Shown here: piece after piece, positions 1-8,600 of the stretch
How positions within the stretch are numbered: the first letter of the stretch is position 1
Layout of the letters: the number at the start of each line of letters is the position of its first letter
Assembly: GCA_031272775.1 (NCBI GenBank)
Contig: JAISTB010000005.1
Span: forward strand, 1-64,000
Length of the DNA stretch: 64,000 nt
Source of the DNA: Fusobacteriaceae bacterium
GTDB lineage: Bacteria > Fusobacteriota > Fusobacteriia > Fusobacteriales > Fusobacteriaceae
Direction of reading: 5' to 3'
The notes under the pieces: generated by a model
Told to the model about the DNA's origin: nothing
Databases searched by the model: none
The model's input: only the letters and a program-made list of their open reading frames with translations
Made by a program: the position numbers and the translations under genes

Positions 1-173
1 TTGAGCGTCTTCCAAAGCAACTCAAATGTGTACTCAAAACGCTGAACTAATCCTTCTTGTTGCAAATCATCAAAATCATCTATTTCTTTGTCCTCCAAGG
101 CGGACCGAAGTAATGTAAATGCCTTGACAAAGTGTTTGAACCTTTGCTTCCAACGAATCTCCTGATCTTCCAT
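1..173 (-). CDS. nucleotidyltransferase substrate-binding protein (HI0074-like), partial
   Basis: The first 57 codons are present and the gene runs off the left edge. The N-terminus has the WKQRFKHFVKAF and RFEYTFELLWKTLK segments typical of the HI0074/TIGR01987 family, helical partners of minimal nucleotidyltransferases. The ATG is preceded by GAAGGAGATGG, a good ribosome binding site. In this family the MNT nucleotidyltransferase usually follows immediately, so it is expected just outside the window. The family match is clear; the biological role (toxin-antitoxin-like module) is inferred. Confidence 0.75.
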   Translation of the reverse strand, partial: MEDQEIRWKQRFKHFVKAFTLLRSALEDKEIDDFDDLQQEGLVQRFEYTFELLWKTL

Positions 174-224
174 CTTATTCCATCTCCTTCAATCCGGCTC
201 GCTGATTCCCCCCTCTTTCCCCAT

Positions 225-253
225 AAAATACCACATTTACAAGGATTTGTCAA
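225..253 (-). promoter_or_regulatory. sigma70-type promoter
   Basis: On the minus strand TTGACA and TATTTT are separated by 17 bases, about 50 bases upstream of the HI0074-like gene. The rest of 174-378 shows no gene. Confidence 0.6.
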
Positions 254-378
254 TCATGAAAACAATTTGCCCACATATTCAGCCTGATATAAAAATAGAC
301 AGGCGTCGTCCCGTCCATTTTTGTTTTCATTGTAAATCTCTTCAAATCAAGCAAGTATACCACATGACCTTTTTATCC

Positions 379-774
379 TCAATCAAAATGCCTGTGTAAA
401 TACTCCGTGACTGCGGAAATAACTTCCGCCGCATTGTCGATCTGCCTTTTAGCATCTTCCGCAGACACCTCGAAAAAATCCTGATAATCCGTGTCACTTC
501 TTATCGCAAAGGCTGTTCGGACAAAATCCGATATTTCCGCATCAAAAGTCCTCGTTTTAATATACTCCCGCTGAAAATACGAAATTACCGCCGAGTGTTT
601 TTTAAAGTCTCTTCCGTCAAGGGCCAAGATGGCTCTCAATGCATTGAACATCGCGTAATAAGATCGCGAAGCGCTACTGTTATAACTGTCATGATCATAC
701 AGTAATTTTGCATCCGCCAGAATTTCATTCGCAGAGTTTATTCTATATTTTGCCAATTCTCTATTGCTGTCCAT
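379..774 (-). CDS. HEPN domain protein, partner of MNT nucleotidyltransferase
   Basis: This 131-residue helical protein matches the HEPN family (PF05168/COG1895). It has a SYYAMFNALRAIL core, an R-D-F-K-K-H segment giving an R-x4-H arrangement, and a C-terminal D-Y-x-D-F segment. I start it at the ATG beginning MDSNRELAK, which overlaps the end of the upstream nucleotidyltransferase gene by 14 bases, the usual arrangement of MNT-HEPN pairs. HEPN proteins of such pairs are often RNases neutralised by AMPylation from the MNT partner. Both key motifs are intact, so this pair may be functional. Confidence 0.85.
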   Translation of the reverse strand: MDSNRELAKYRINSANEILADAKLLYDHDSYNSSASRSYYAMFNALRAILALDGRDFKKHSAVISYFQREYIKTRTFDAEISDFVRTAFAIRSDTDYQDFFEVSAEDAKRQIDNAAEVISAVTEYLHRHFD

Positions 775-1111
775 CGTACACGATCCCCTCCGCAAGCACA
801 TTTTGATAGAACGGAATGGAATCTTGCCATTCCGTAAACGTCTTTTTGTCCTGCAAAGTGAACGAGTGAAATACTCCATATTCGAGATCCAAGCCGGTTC
901 CGTAATGGGCGAAATCATAGCGATATTTGGCGAGCTCTTGCCGCTCGACATCCGCAATGATCATGATATCGATATCCGATTCCTCATCGTAGCTTCCTTT
1001 GGCATAAGAACCGAAAAGAATAACCGAATCCAAACGGTTGCCGAAAAGTTCCCGAGCATATCCGTTTACCTTCCCCAGCATTTCCTTTACCTGCTCCTGC
1101 CTCATGCTCAT
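761..1111 (-). CDS. MNT-type nucleotidyltransferase
   Basis: This 116-residue minimal nucleotidyltransferase has the motif GSYAKGSYDEESDIDIMI, the G-S-x(10)-D-x-D signature of the pol-beta superfamily. The start MSMRQEQ is chosen because GAGGTGA lies five or six bases upstream; an ATG eight codons earlier lacks a ribosome binding site. It overlaps the HEPN gene and follows lysS by 46 bases, so it may be read through from the mutL-lysS operon. Likely role: antitoxin or modifier of the HEPN protein by NMP transfer (family knowledge, not shown here). Confidence 0.85.
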   Translation of the reverse strand: MSMRQEQVKEMLGKVNGYARELFGNRLDSVILFGSYAKGSYDEESDIDIMIIADVERQELAKYRYDFAHYGTGLDLEYGVFHSFTLQDKKTFTEWQDSIPFYQNVLAEGIVYDGQQ

Positions 1112-1157
1112 GATCTCACCTCTTGCCTGTTTCATTCAAAATTATTATGCGCGCCCC

Positions 1158-2636
1158 TCAATCCCTCGGCTTCATCAACGGGAACAGAATCACGTCCCGG
1201 ATGGACGCGGATCCCGTCAGGAGCATAACGACCCGGTCCACGCCGATCCCCATGCCGCCCGTGGGCGGAAGCCCGTATTCCAGCGCCTCGACATAGTCGT
1301 CATCAATAACCGGCGTCGCTTCATCATTGCCTCGGACGGCTTCCTCCACCTGGGCCTCAAAGCGGCTCCTCTGGTCAGAGGGGTCCATGAGCTCCGAAAA
1401 GGCGTTGGCGTATTCCCTCGCGTCAATGAAAAGCTCGAATCGTTCTGTAAACCGCGGGTCTTTGTCATTTTTCCGGGCGAGCGGCGAGATCTCCACGGGA
1501 TGGCCGTAGACGAAGGTCGGCTGCACAATTTTTTCCTCGCATTTTTCCTCAAAGAACTGATTGATCACGTGCCCCACGCTGTTCATATGGGGCGCGAGCT
1601 CCACGTGATGGGCTTTGGCCAGGGCTTTGGCCTCCTCAAAGGTCATGGGCTGGAAGAAATCAATGCCGGTTTCTTCCCGAACCAGTTCCACCATATGTTT
1701 TTTCTGGAAATTTTCCAGGATGATCTCTTTGTCGTTGTAAATAATTTTGCTTGTCCCGTTGATTTCCTTGCAAAGCCAGGTCAGAAGGCTCTCGATGAGC
1801 TCCATCATCACCGAGAGGTCCGCGTAGGCCTCGTAGAGCTCCACCATGGTGAATTCGGGATTGTGTCTCGTGTCCATGCCCTCGTTCCGGAAATTTCTAC
1901 CCATTTCATATACTTTTTCAAGGCCGCCCACGATGAGCCGTTTCAGGAACAATTCAGGAGCGATCCGCATGTAGAGGTCCATATTGAGCGTATTGTGGTG
2001 GGTGATAAAGGGTCTCGCGTTGGCGCCGCCCAAGATGCTGTGCATGAGAGGCGTCTCCACTTCCAGATAGCCGCGCTTGTCCAGGAACTCCCGGATACCG
2101 CTGACGATCCTTGTCCTTTTGATAAAGGTCTCCCGGACGTCCTTATTCATGATGAGGTCCACATATCTTTTGCGGTAGCGGATTTCCACATCCTGCAGGC
2201 CGTGGTATTTTTCGGGAAGCGGCCGGATATTTTTGGAGAGCAGCGTAAATTTCAATACCCGCAGCGTGAGTTCCCCCGTGGTCGTCACAAAGAGCGGTCC
2301 TTCGACGCCGATGATATCCCCGACGCTGATCTTTTTCACGATGTCAAAAACCTCATCCCCCAGGGCGTCTTTGCGGATATAAATCTGAATTTTTCCCGAA
2401 AGATCCTCCAAGTCCGCGAAATAGACCTTTCCCTTGCCCCGGAGCGACATGAGCCGCCCGGCGGTCTTGTAGGTCACGCCGTCATCTCCCGCTCCCGCGA
2501 TGAGATCCGCGATCCTGTGCGTCCGTTCATAGCGTCCCCCGAAAGGGTTCACGCCGAGATCCTTGATTTCATTGACCTTTTTCCATTTTTCGGTCATAAT
2601 CGGATCTTTTTCAATGATATCGAAATATTTTTCCAC
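1158..2636 (-). CDS. lysS: lysyl-tRNA synthetase, class II
   Basis: LysRS charges tRNA-Lys in the cytoplasm. The 492-residue protein has an N-terminal OB-fold anticodon-binding domain and the class II catalytic core: motif 2 around GRNFRNEGMDTRHNPEFT and motif 3 around GLPPTGGMGIGVDRVVML, followed by SIRDVILFPLMKPR. Length is normal for bacterial LysS. The start codon is GTG, supported by GAGGAG a few bases upstream. It is the last housekeeping gene of the mutL operon, 29 bases after the TPR lipoprotein. Confidence 0.97.
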   Translation of the reverse strand: MEKYFDIIEKDPIMTEKWKKVNEIKDLGVNPFGGRYERTHRIADLIAGAGDDGVTYKTAGRLMSLRGKGKVYFADLEDLSGKIQIYIRKDALGDEVFDIVKKISVGDIIGVEGPLFVTTTGELTLRVLKFTLLSKNIRPLPEKYHGLQDVEIRYRKRYVDLIMNKDVRETFIKRTRIVSGIREFLDKRGYLEVETPLMHSILGGANARPFITHHNTLNMDLYMRIAPELFLKRLIVGGLEKVYEMGRNFRNEGMDTRHNPEFTMVELYEAYADLSVMMELIESLLTWLCKEINGTSKIIYNDKEIILENFQKKHMVELVREETGIDFFQPMTFEEAKALAKAHHVELAPHMNSVGHVINQFFEEKCEEKIVQPTFVYGHPVEISPLARKNDKDPRFTERFELFIDAREYANAFSELMDPSDQRSRFEAQVEEAVRGNDEATPVIDDDYVEALEYGLPPTGGMGIGVDRVVMLLTGSASIRDVILFPLMKPRD

Positions 2637-2665
2637 TTTTCACTCCTCGATGTTTTTTATTCGTT

Positions 2666-4090
2666 TTAATTCAATGTTGATAATAATGCTGTACTTTTTT
2701 CGCTCCAGGACGAACCCGGGAATTTTTGCCGGATATAGGTCAGGTAATTCCGGCATTCCGAAATATTGCCCAATTTTTGCGACGTGAGTCCCAGATTGTA
2801 ATAGAGCTCGGCCTGCCTTTCGGCGGTCTTTTCAGATAACAGAGCGGATCTGTAATTATTGAGGGCGACCTGGTATTTGCCGGTGTTGTAATTGCATTGC
2901 CCCATGTAATAGTAAATCCGAGCGGTTTCCGTATAATTTTTATTGACGGAAAGGGCTTTCTGGAAAGAATCGAGGGCCGACGCGTAATTTCCGCTCCGGT
3001 AGGCCTGCTCGCCCGCGGTGTAATAGCCCTGGAACGTCTCATAATTTTTGGCGGCCAGCTGCTGCAAGGGTGACGCGCCGCCGGGGGTAAGGGTCCCCGG
3101 AGTCTGCCCCGCCGGCGTTTCCATGGCGCCGCTTACGTATCTTTGCCCGCGGACGGGATCTCCGTTTTTGAGGTACCAGTTGCCCACATAGCTGGCGATT
3201 CTCTCGTCGGGCGTATCCCTGTAGACCTGCTCGAGGAATTCCGCTTCCCGTCTCGTGATGTTGTCCTTGGCCAAAAGGACATTGGCGACTTTCTCGTTGG
3301 TCTCCCTGTCCATGGACGAATATTCCAGCAGCACGCCGTCAATGGCCACATCGGTTACCCCTGTGCCGTAGAGGGCGTCGGCCACCATTTTCCGGTCGGC
3401 GCCGGAAAATGTGCTGTATTTTTTGAGGAAATTGTATTCGCTGCGAACGGTCCTGGCGTCCCGGGAGGCCCCGGCCGCTTCCAGCAGCCGCATAGAATTG
3501 TCTTTGGTGTAGGCGCCGTTGGGGAAAATGATCTTGTAGAGCGCGACGCTGTCTTTGAGGCCCGTATAGTTCCTGTTGTCAAAACAGCGGATCACGATTT
3601 CCCGGAGCTCGCTTTCGGAAAATTCATATCTTGAAGAATTGCTGATCGTAATCCTGCGCTCCGAGGCGCCTTCGGTCACGACGGTCACGAAATTTCCCTC
3701 ATAGATACTCCGGAAAATCAGGTTTGTCGTGACTTTCCGCAAATCATAGGAAGAATTTTTCGGACTGGAAACCATCCGGAAAGTGCTGTCCTCCCGGGCA
3801 AGGGGGATATAGAGGTATTCCCCGATATAACTCGCCGCCGAGACGACGTCGGTCGTGCGGATCGTCGTCCGGCTTTTGTTGTTCTTCATATCGGCCGAAA
3901 GCTCATCCAATATCCGGGTCGGCGTGGATTCCGTCAGAGTGATCCTTTCCCTGGGCAGTTTTTCCGCCGCCACAGGCCTTGAAATCCCCGTATACATGCC
4001 GTAGCCGCCGCCTCGGGACCTGCCGCCTCCTCCCGTACATCCGACAATGAGGAGTGAAACTACCGTTACGCTGAGAAGCTTGATATTCAT
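2666..4090 (-). CDS. TPR-repeat lipoprotein
   Basis: This 474-residue protein starts MNIKLLSVTVV and has a lipobox LIVGC around residue 18, so it is an exported lipoprotein. The ATG is preceded by GGAGG; an in-frame ATG 15 codons upstream has no such signal. The last third contains tetratricopeptide repeats, with motifs such as GNYASALDSFQKAL, ARIYYYMGQCNY and AELYYNLGLTSQKLG. The region after the signal peptide is Gly-rich. Proteins of this design act as scaffolds in the envelope; the specific role is unknown. It sits between an acidic protein and lysS in one operon. Confidence 0.85.
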   Translation of the reverse strand: MNIKLLSVTVVSLLIVGCTGGGGRSRGGGYGMYTGISRPVAAEKLPRERITLTESTPTRILDELSADMKNNKSRTTIRTTDVVSAASYIGEYLYIPLAREDSTFRMVSSPKNSSYDLRKVTTNLIFRSIYEGNFVTVVTEGASERRITISNSSRYEFSESELREIVIRCFDNRNYTGLKDSVALYKIIFPNGAYTKDNSMRLLEAAGASRDARTVRSEYNFLKKYSTFSGADRKMVADALYGTGVTDVAIDGVLLEYSSMDRETNEKVANVLLAKDNITRREAEFLEQVYRDTPDERIASYVGNWYLKNGDPVRGQRYVSGAMETPAGQTPGTLTPGGASPLQQLAAKNYETFQGYYTAGEQAYRSGNYASALDSFQKALSVNKNYTETARIYYYMGQCNYNTGKYQVALNNYRSALLSEKTAERQAELYYNLGLTSQKLGNISECRNYLTYIRQKFPGSSWSEKSTALLSTLN

Positions 4091-4131
4091 CTTTCCTCCA
4101 TTTTTCATTTTTCTATAGTCATGTCCGCAGA

Positions 4132-4467
4132 TCAAAAGTAGTCTTTGTCATCGGCCTCGTACAGGTCGTCGATGATGTCGATGGCCTTGTCGTCTTTGTC
4201 ATAATATTCGTCGTCATCGTAATCGATGAGGTCTTCGTCGGGCTCGTACTCGTCGTGCCAGTAGGTGAGCACTTCCGCCGTTTCTTCCTCATCCTCGACA
4301 AGGCTGATATCGTCTTCATCCTCGTCATATAAAAAAACGTAATAATCCCCCTCGGCTGATTCGGCGATGATATAGTAGTTGTCCTCATAATCCACGCTTT
4401 CCTTTACATAAAATTCCTGTTCGTCATCGTCGATGGTGTAGTAAAAACTATCGCCTTGTGAATACAT
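4132..4467 (-). CDS. highly acidic small protein, DUF1292-like
   Basis: This 111-residue protein is dominated by Asp, Glu and Tyr. Its layout resembles the small acidic DUF1292/YrzB family: an N-terminal FYYTIDDDEQEFYV strand pair and a YYIIAESAEGDYYVF segment, then an acidic tail. The ATG has AAGGAGG upstream. It lies between rlmH and the TPR lipoprotein in the mutL operon. Function is unknown; the family assignment rests on composition and strand pattern and is moderate. Confidence 0.75.
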   Translation of the reverse strand: MYSQGDSFYYTIDDDEQEFYVKESVDYEDNYYIIAESAEGDYYVFLYDEDEDDISLVEDEEETAEVLTYWHDEYEPDEDLIDYDDDEYYDKDDKAIDIIDDLYEADDKDYF

Positions 4468-4520
4468 GTTTCCCTCCTTGACAAAATTACAGCAAAAATA
4501 TACATTATTTGTTTCATATT

Positions 4521-4988
4521 CTATTTGTGGTATTTCCCGTGGTGCAAAATACTGAAGCCCCGATAAAGTTGCTCCAGGAGAATCAGGCGCATCAGCTGGT
4601 GGGGAAAAGTCATCCGTGAAAAACTGAGCGCGTAATCGGCCCGGGCCGCCACTTCCGGCGAAAGACCGTCGGAACCGCCGATCACAAAGACGAGTCGGCC
4701 CTTTCCTTCCGTCGCAAGCGCCTCGAGCTTCCCGGCGAATTCTTCCGAAGAGAGGCTTTCGCCGCCGATGGCCAGAAGAATCGTATAGCCCTTCAGCTTT
4801 GCCAGTTGCCCGAGGACCGCGGCAGATTCTTTTTCCACGGTAAGGGCCTTAGTGTCGGCGCCGCTTTCTTCTTTGATTTCAAGGATCCGGACGTCCGCCC
4901 AGGGCGACAGCCGCTTGAGGTATTCCCGGCAGCCCGCCGTCAGGTAATCTTCTTTGAGTTTTCCCACGCAGAGGAGCGTTATCGTCAC
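4521..4988 (-). CDS. rlmH: 23S rRNA (pseudouridine1915-N3)-methyltransferase RlmH
   Basis: RlmH is a SPOUT methyltransferase that methylates pseudouridine 1915 in helix 69 of 23S rRNA using S-adenosylmethionine. The 155-residue protein has the SAM-binding knot LVFVIGGSDGLSPEV and the C-terminal signature SFSRMTFPHQLMRLILLEQLYR. The terminal HHGKYHK replaces the usual G-x-P-Y-H-K. Length is typical. It begins three bases after mutL ends. Confidence 0.96.
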   Translation of the reverse strand: MTITLLCVGKLKEDYLTAGCREYLKRLSPWADVRILEIKEESGADTKALTVEKESAAVLGQLAKLKGYTILLAIGGESLSSEEFAGKLEALATEGKGRLVFVIGGSDGLSPEVAARADYALSFSRMTFPHQLMRLILLEQLYRGFSILHHGKYHK

Positions 4989-4991
4989 GGC

Positions 4992-6830
4992 TCACTTCCT
5001 TCCAAAGCGCTTTTCGAGGTCGTCTTCGCTAATCCGGATAAAGATGGGCCGCCCGTGGGGGCAGGTATATTTTCCGATTTCATGAAGCCTTCTTATTATA
5101 TCTGTCATTTCTTCATTTGTCAACCGCTCATTTGCTTTGACCGAACCCCGGCAGGCCATGGAAATCAAGATATTTTCCCGGATATCGACGTCTTTGCCGT
5201 CCTTGATATTTTGTAAAATTTCCCGGAACACATCGGCGACGCTGTCCCTGAACTCAAAGGTCGGCACGGCGAGAATCGCGATCTCATTCTCTCCGCGTTC
5301 TTCAAAGTCGAAACCGAAGGCGGAGAAGATCTCCCGATTGTCGGCGATCAGCTGCTTGTCCCGGGGATCGACCGGCAGGGCAAGCGGCGTAAGCAGCAGC
5401 TGTTTTTCTATGGATCTCCCGTAATATTGGGCTTTCAGGCTTTCGTAGCGGATGCGTTCGTTGACGACATGCTGGTCGTAGATCTCGAGATTGCCTCCGC
5501 GCTCGACAAGGATATAGGTCCGCAGCAATTGACCGATCACGCGAAAGGGCGTCCATGACCCGGGAGTCGTTTTTTTCTCCGGCTCGGGCGTCTGTCCGGC
5601 ATGGTTTTCACGGTCTGCTTTTCTCGGCGTGTCAACGGCGCTGCTGTCCGCGAAATAGGACTCCCGGAAAAAATCCGCGGGTCCGGAGGATTCTCCGGTC
5701 TCAAAGCCCGAAGTCGCCGGTTCAAAGACCATCGGCGGGCTTTCCGTCCGGAGCGTGGGCCAGGCGGGACGCTCAGGCGCGGCGGGCTCGCCGGATTCAA
5801 TGATTTCTCCCGGCGCCGCCGACCAGGGATTCGGGGTCATGACGAAAAAGTCTTCGTTCCCGGCGATGGCTTCCCGCACTTCCCGGGCCACATCCCGGAA
5901 GATGTTGCTCTCGTTGGAAAATTTCACGATTTTTTTTGACGGATGGACATTGACGTCCACAAGGGCCGGATCGAGCCTCAGATCGAGGATCACAAAGGGA
6001 TACTGCCCCTTCATGAGCTTCGTGTAATAGCCTTGAAGGACGGCGTCTTCCAATAATTTGGAGCGCACGGGCCTGCCGTTCACAAAAAGAAACATGGCGT
6101 CCCTGCCGCTTTTGTAGAGCTCCCGGTTGCCGAGGCGGCCGAGAGAAAAGGCACGCGAATTTTTGAGGGCGTCGGGCGAGAAAAGTTCGGCAATCGCGTG
6201 ATCCAGGCCCCGTCCCGAGGTTTCGAGCGCCTTTCTGCCGTCCAGGGCAAGGGATATGGCCACGTCGGGATTGGCCAGAGCCTCCCGGATCAGGATGTCT
6301 TTGATGTTGGCGTATTCCGTCGCCGCTTTCCGGAGAAATTTGAGCCGGGCGGGCGTATTGAAAAAAAGCTCGCGAACTTCGATGGTCGTCCCCCGATTCA
6401 TGGCAAACTCGTTGAGGGAAGTAATTTTCCCACCCGATACCGTGATCCGGTGCCCTACGGGGTCTTCCTCCGCCCGGGAAGAAAGCGTCATTTTTGAAAC
6501 CGCGGCCACGGAAGACAGAGCTTCCCCCCTGAACCCGTAACTCGTCAGCCGAAAGAGGTCTTCCTTCGCGGATATCTTGCTGGTCGCGTGACGCTCCACG
6601 GACAGGAGCAGATCATCCCGGACCATGCCCCATCCGTCATCCCGAATCGTCAGGGTTCGCCCGCCCTGACGGATATCCAGTAGAATTTTTTTGCTTCCGG
6701 CGTCAAGGGCGTTTTCCAAAAGTTCCTTGACCATGCCCGCCGGGTTGTCGACGACTTCGCCGGCGGCGATCATATTGGATACCGCTTCGTCCAGAATTCT
6801 GATTATGCCCAAATTTGATCCCTTCTTCAT
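4992..6830 (-). CDS. mutL: DNA mismatch repair protein MutL
   Basis: MutL links MutS mismatch recognition to strand removal. The 612-residue protein has an N-terminal GHKL ATPase (KELLENALDAGSKKI, DDGWGM, TSYGFRGEALSS) and a C-terminal dimerisation domain. The C-terminus carries a D-Q-H-V-x2-E-x4-E endonuclease motif plus ACRGS and CPHGRP, the zinc-site motifs of endonuclease-type MutL, suggesting it nicks DNA itself as in MutH-less bacteria. The usual Ala of DQHA is Val here. It is the first gene of a five-gene operon behind the promoter at 6845-6873. Confidence 0.97.
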   Translation of the reverse strand: MKKGSNLGIIRILDEAVSNMIAAGEVVDNPAGMVKELLENALDAGSKKILLDIRQGGRTLTIRDDGWGMVRDDLLLSVERHATSKISAKEDLFRLTSYGFRGEALSSVAAVSKMTLSSRAEEDPVGHRITVSGGKITSLNEFAMNRGTTIEVRELFFNTPARLKFLRKAATEYANIKDILIREALANPDVAISLALDGRKALETSGRGLDHAIAELFSPDALKNSRAFSLGRLGNRELYKSGRDAMFLFVNGRPVRSKLLEDAVLQGYYTKLMKGQYPFVILDLRLDPALVDVNVHPSKKIVKFSNESNIFRDVAREVREAIAGNEDFFVMTPNPWSAAPGEIIESGEPAAPERPAWPTLRTESPPMVFEPATSGFETGESSGPADFFRESYFADSSAVDTPRKADRENHAGQTPEPEKKTTPGSWTPFRVIGQLLRTYILVERGGNLEIYDQHVVNERIRYESLKAQYYGRSIEKQLLLTPLALPVDPRDKQLIADNREIFSAFGFDFEERGENEIAILAVPTFEFRDSVADVFREILQNIKDGKDVDIRENILISMACRGSVKANERLTNEEMTDIIRRLHEIGKYTCPHGRPIFIRISEDDLEKRFGRK

Positions 6831-6844
6831 TTGTCCTTTTTTAC

Positions 6845-6873
6845 ATTATACGAAGAACAGGCCGGAATTTCAA
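6845..6873 (-). promoter_or_regulatory. strong sigma70-type promoter of the mutL operon
   Basis: TTGAAA and a perfect TATAAT are separated by 17 bases on the minus strand, 15 bases before the mutL ATG. It lies just after the terminator of the small lipoprotein gene. Confidence 0.85.
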
Positions 6874-6894
6874 GGGTTTTTTATATTTTCCCGG

Positions 6895-6930
6895 AAAAAA
6901 ACAAAAAACCCGCGAAATCGCGGGTTTTTC
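6895..6930 (-). terminator. rho-independent terminator
   Basis: A hairpin with arms AAAACCCGCG and CGCGGGTTTT and loop ATTT is followed on the minus strand by a T-rich run. It lies six bases after the stop of the small lipoprotein gene and separates it from mutL. Confidence 0.9.
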
Positions 6931-6935
6931 TTTGC

Positions 6936-7145
6936 TCAGCGGTAACGTCCGCCGCCTCTCCTCGGGGGAGGAGGCGGCTGCCTTCTCGGCGGGGCAGGTC
7001 TGTGATTGTAATTGTTGCTTTCGTTGACGGCGATCAACGCCCCTGTGGTGATGAGGCCGCCTGCGAGAAGCTCGCTGTTTGTACAGCCTGTCATGGTCGA
7101 AAGGGCGCCAGCGATCAATACGGCTATGACAATGAGTTTTTTCAT
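6936..7145 (-). CDS. small lipoprotein with Pro/Arg/Gly-rich tail
   Basis: This 69-residue protein has a signal peptide ending in a lipobox (STMTGC, Cys21), a short hydrophobic Gly/Ala segment and a tail of PPRRQPPPPPRRGGGRYR. GAAGGAGGG precedes the ATG. It has its own terminator immediately downstream, so it is probably a single-gene unit. It is likely anchored in the outer membrane with a basic, extended tail; no specific function is recognised. Confidence 0.8.
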   Translation of the reverse strand: MKKLIVIAVLIAGALSTMTGCTNSELLAGGLITTGALIAVNESNNYNHRPAPPRRQPPPPPRRGGGRYR

Positions 7146-7242
7146 ATGTTTTCCCTCCTTCGGGCATGGGGTTGGTGTTTCGCTTTTATTCAGTTATACA
7201 GGAGTTTTTTGTCTCCATGATGTCGCGGGCGGTCTTTTTTTG

Positions 7243-7806
7243 TTACCCTTCGCCCTTGGCCCGGATCTCCCCGGTCGCGTACTCATATTTGCTCAAAACG
7301 TTGCCGTCTTCGTCAAACTCAAGGATCGTCCCCTCCGGTTGGCCCCCGGCGTAGCAGACTTCTTTTTTCAACTTCCCGCTCTTGTAGTAGCAGCGGAGCT
7401 TGCCCTCGGGTTTGTTGTCCAGCCAGTTGAGCTCCCATTTGACCTCGCCGGTCCGGTAGTAGTTTCGCGAGAGACCGTTGGCCCGGTCGTTTTTGTAGAC
7501 GCACTCCTCCTTGACGGCCCCGTCCTTGTAAAAACTCCGGGAAACGCCTTCTTTTTTCCCTTTTTTATAGATAATCCGCCACTTGATCTCGCCGGTTTTG
7601 AAAAAGCCGGTGACGGGTCCGTCAACCAGGCCTTTTTTATAGGTCGCGATAAATTTTTTGTTCTGTTTTTTGTCGCTGTCCCAGGTGATCCATTCCCCCT
7701 CCCTGAGACCGTCGACGTAATTTCCCGTCGAGAGCAGGAGATCTTTACTGTTGGGAGAGACGCCTTTCAATTCTTCAAAATACCCGTTTTTTTTGCTTTC
7801 GCTCAT
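7243..7806 (-). CDS. YwqK/MORN-repeat protein
   Basis: This 187-residue protein is made of repeated units of the form Y-x-x-G-x-x-x-G-x-W-x-x-Y, for example YVDGLREGEWITWD, YKKGKKEGVSRSFY and YRTGEVKWELNW. These are MORN-like repeats of the YwqK family. The start MSESKKNGY is chosen because AGGTGAG lies upstream; an in-frame upstream extension to 7923 looks non-coding. No signal peptide is seen. YwqK-like proteins are sometimes labelled antitoxin components, but no toxin gene adjoins, so the role is unknown. Confidence 0.8.
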   Translation of the reverse strand: MSESKKNGYFEELKGVSPNSKDLLLSTGNYVDGLREGEWITWDSDKKQNKKFIATYKKGLVDGPVTGFFKTGEIKWRIIYKKGKKEGVSRSFYKDGAVKEECVYKNDRANGLSRNYYRTGEVKWELNWLDNKPEGKLRCYYKSGKLKKEVCYAGGQPEGTILEFDEDGNVLSKYEYATGEIRAKGEG

Positions 7807-7936
7807 TTTGCTCACCTGGTCTTTCCCGCTTTGTACGTGTAAATCAAAAATCCGGTATTGAACTTGGTATCGTTTCGGGAGTCGTTTATGTTTTACGGGC
7901 TGTCTCTGAAAATCGAAACGCATTTTTGTTTGATCA

Positions 7937-7965
7937 ATTATACCACAAATACCAAATAAATTATA
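7937..7965 (-). promoter_or_regulatory. possible promoter of the YwqK-like gene
   Basis: A perfect TATAAT lies on the minus strand (7937-7942) with no good -35 box. A second TATAAT-like hexamer lies just upstream. The leader to the YwqK-like start would be about 120 bases. Confidence 0.4.
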
Positions 7966-8020
7966 CGGAAATTTTTGCTTTTTTCCTCAATTTTTTTCCG
8001 GTTTTTTTGAGGGACCCCGA

Positions 8021-8581
8021 TCAGCGTGAATTGTATTTCTGCATGAGTCTTTCGGTATCCATATCCCGGATAAAGTCTTCGGCCGCCTCCTTCGCAAGCG
8101 TCAGCATTTCGTTGACCGCGTTCTGTTCTTCTTCGGGGAATCTCCCCAGCACATAGTCAATGGTCTCCATGGTCGGGCGTCCGACGCCGCATTTGACCCG
8201 GGCAAAATCCTCACCCACGTGTGCGATAATGGATTTCAGTCCGTTATGGCCCCCCGATCCCCCCTGGATCCGCACGCGGATCCTGCCGACCGGAAGGTCG
8301 AGATCGTCATGGATCACCAGAAGCTCCGTCCTGGGATCGAGTTTGAAAAAGCGGATGACCTCAATCAGAGATTCGCCGCTGTCGTTCATGTACGTCATCG
8401 GTTTCAAAAATAGGATTTTCTCGCCCTTTACCGTGGTTTCCGCCAGCAAACCGCGCATTTTTTCCCGCTCCGTCGTCACGCCAAAGGCGGCGTACAGCCG
8501 GTCAAGTACGCAAAAACCGACGTTATGCCTCGTTTTCGCGTAACGTTCGCCCGGATTGCCCAGACCCGTAATCAGTTTCAT
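8021..8581 (-). CDS. pth: peptidyl-tRNA hydrolase
   Basis: Pth recycles peptidyl-tRNA released from stalled ribosomes. The 186-residue protein begins with GLGNPGERYAKTRHNVGF, containing the catalytic His of the T-R-H-N motif, and has LLVIHDDLDLPVGRIR and GGSGGHNGLKSI further on. Length and motifs are standard. It follows the serine dehydratase by 19 bases and is the last gene of the pheS-pheT operon; no clear terminator follows. Confidence 0.97.
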   Translation of the reverse strand: MKLITGLGNPGERYAKTRHNVGFCVLDRLYAAFGVTTEREKMRGLLAETTVKGEKILFLKPMTYMNDSGESLIEVIRFFKLDPRTELLVIHDDLDLPVGRIRVRIQGGSGGHNGLKSIIAHVGEDFARVKCGVGRPTMETIDYVLGRFPEEEQNAVNEMLTLAKEAAEDFIRDMDTERLMQKYNSR

Positions 8582-8600
8582 GGTTATTCTCCTGTTTCTT

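Noticed and set aside
1038-2669. Long plus-strand open frame of 543 codons opposite lysS
   Set aside because: It mirrors lysS codon structure, has no ribosome binding site and lacks recognisable domains; the lysS frame carries all class II motifs.
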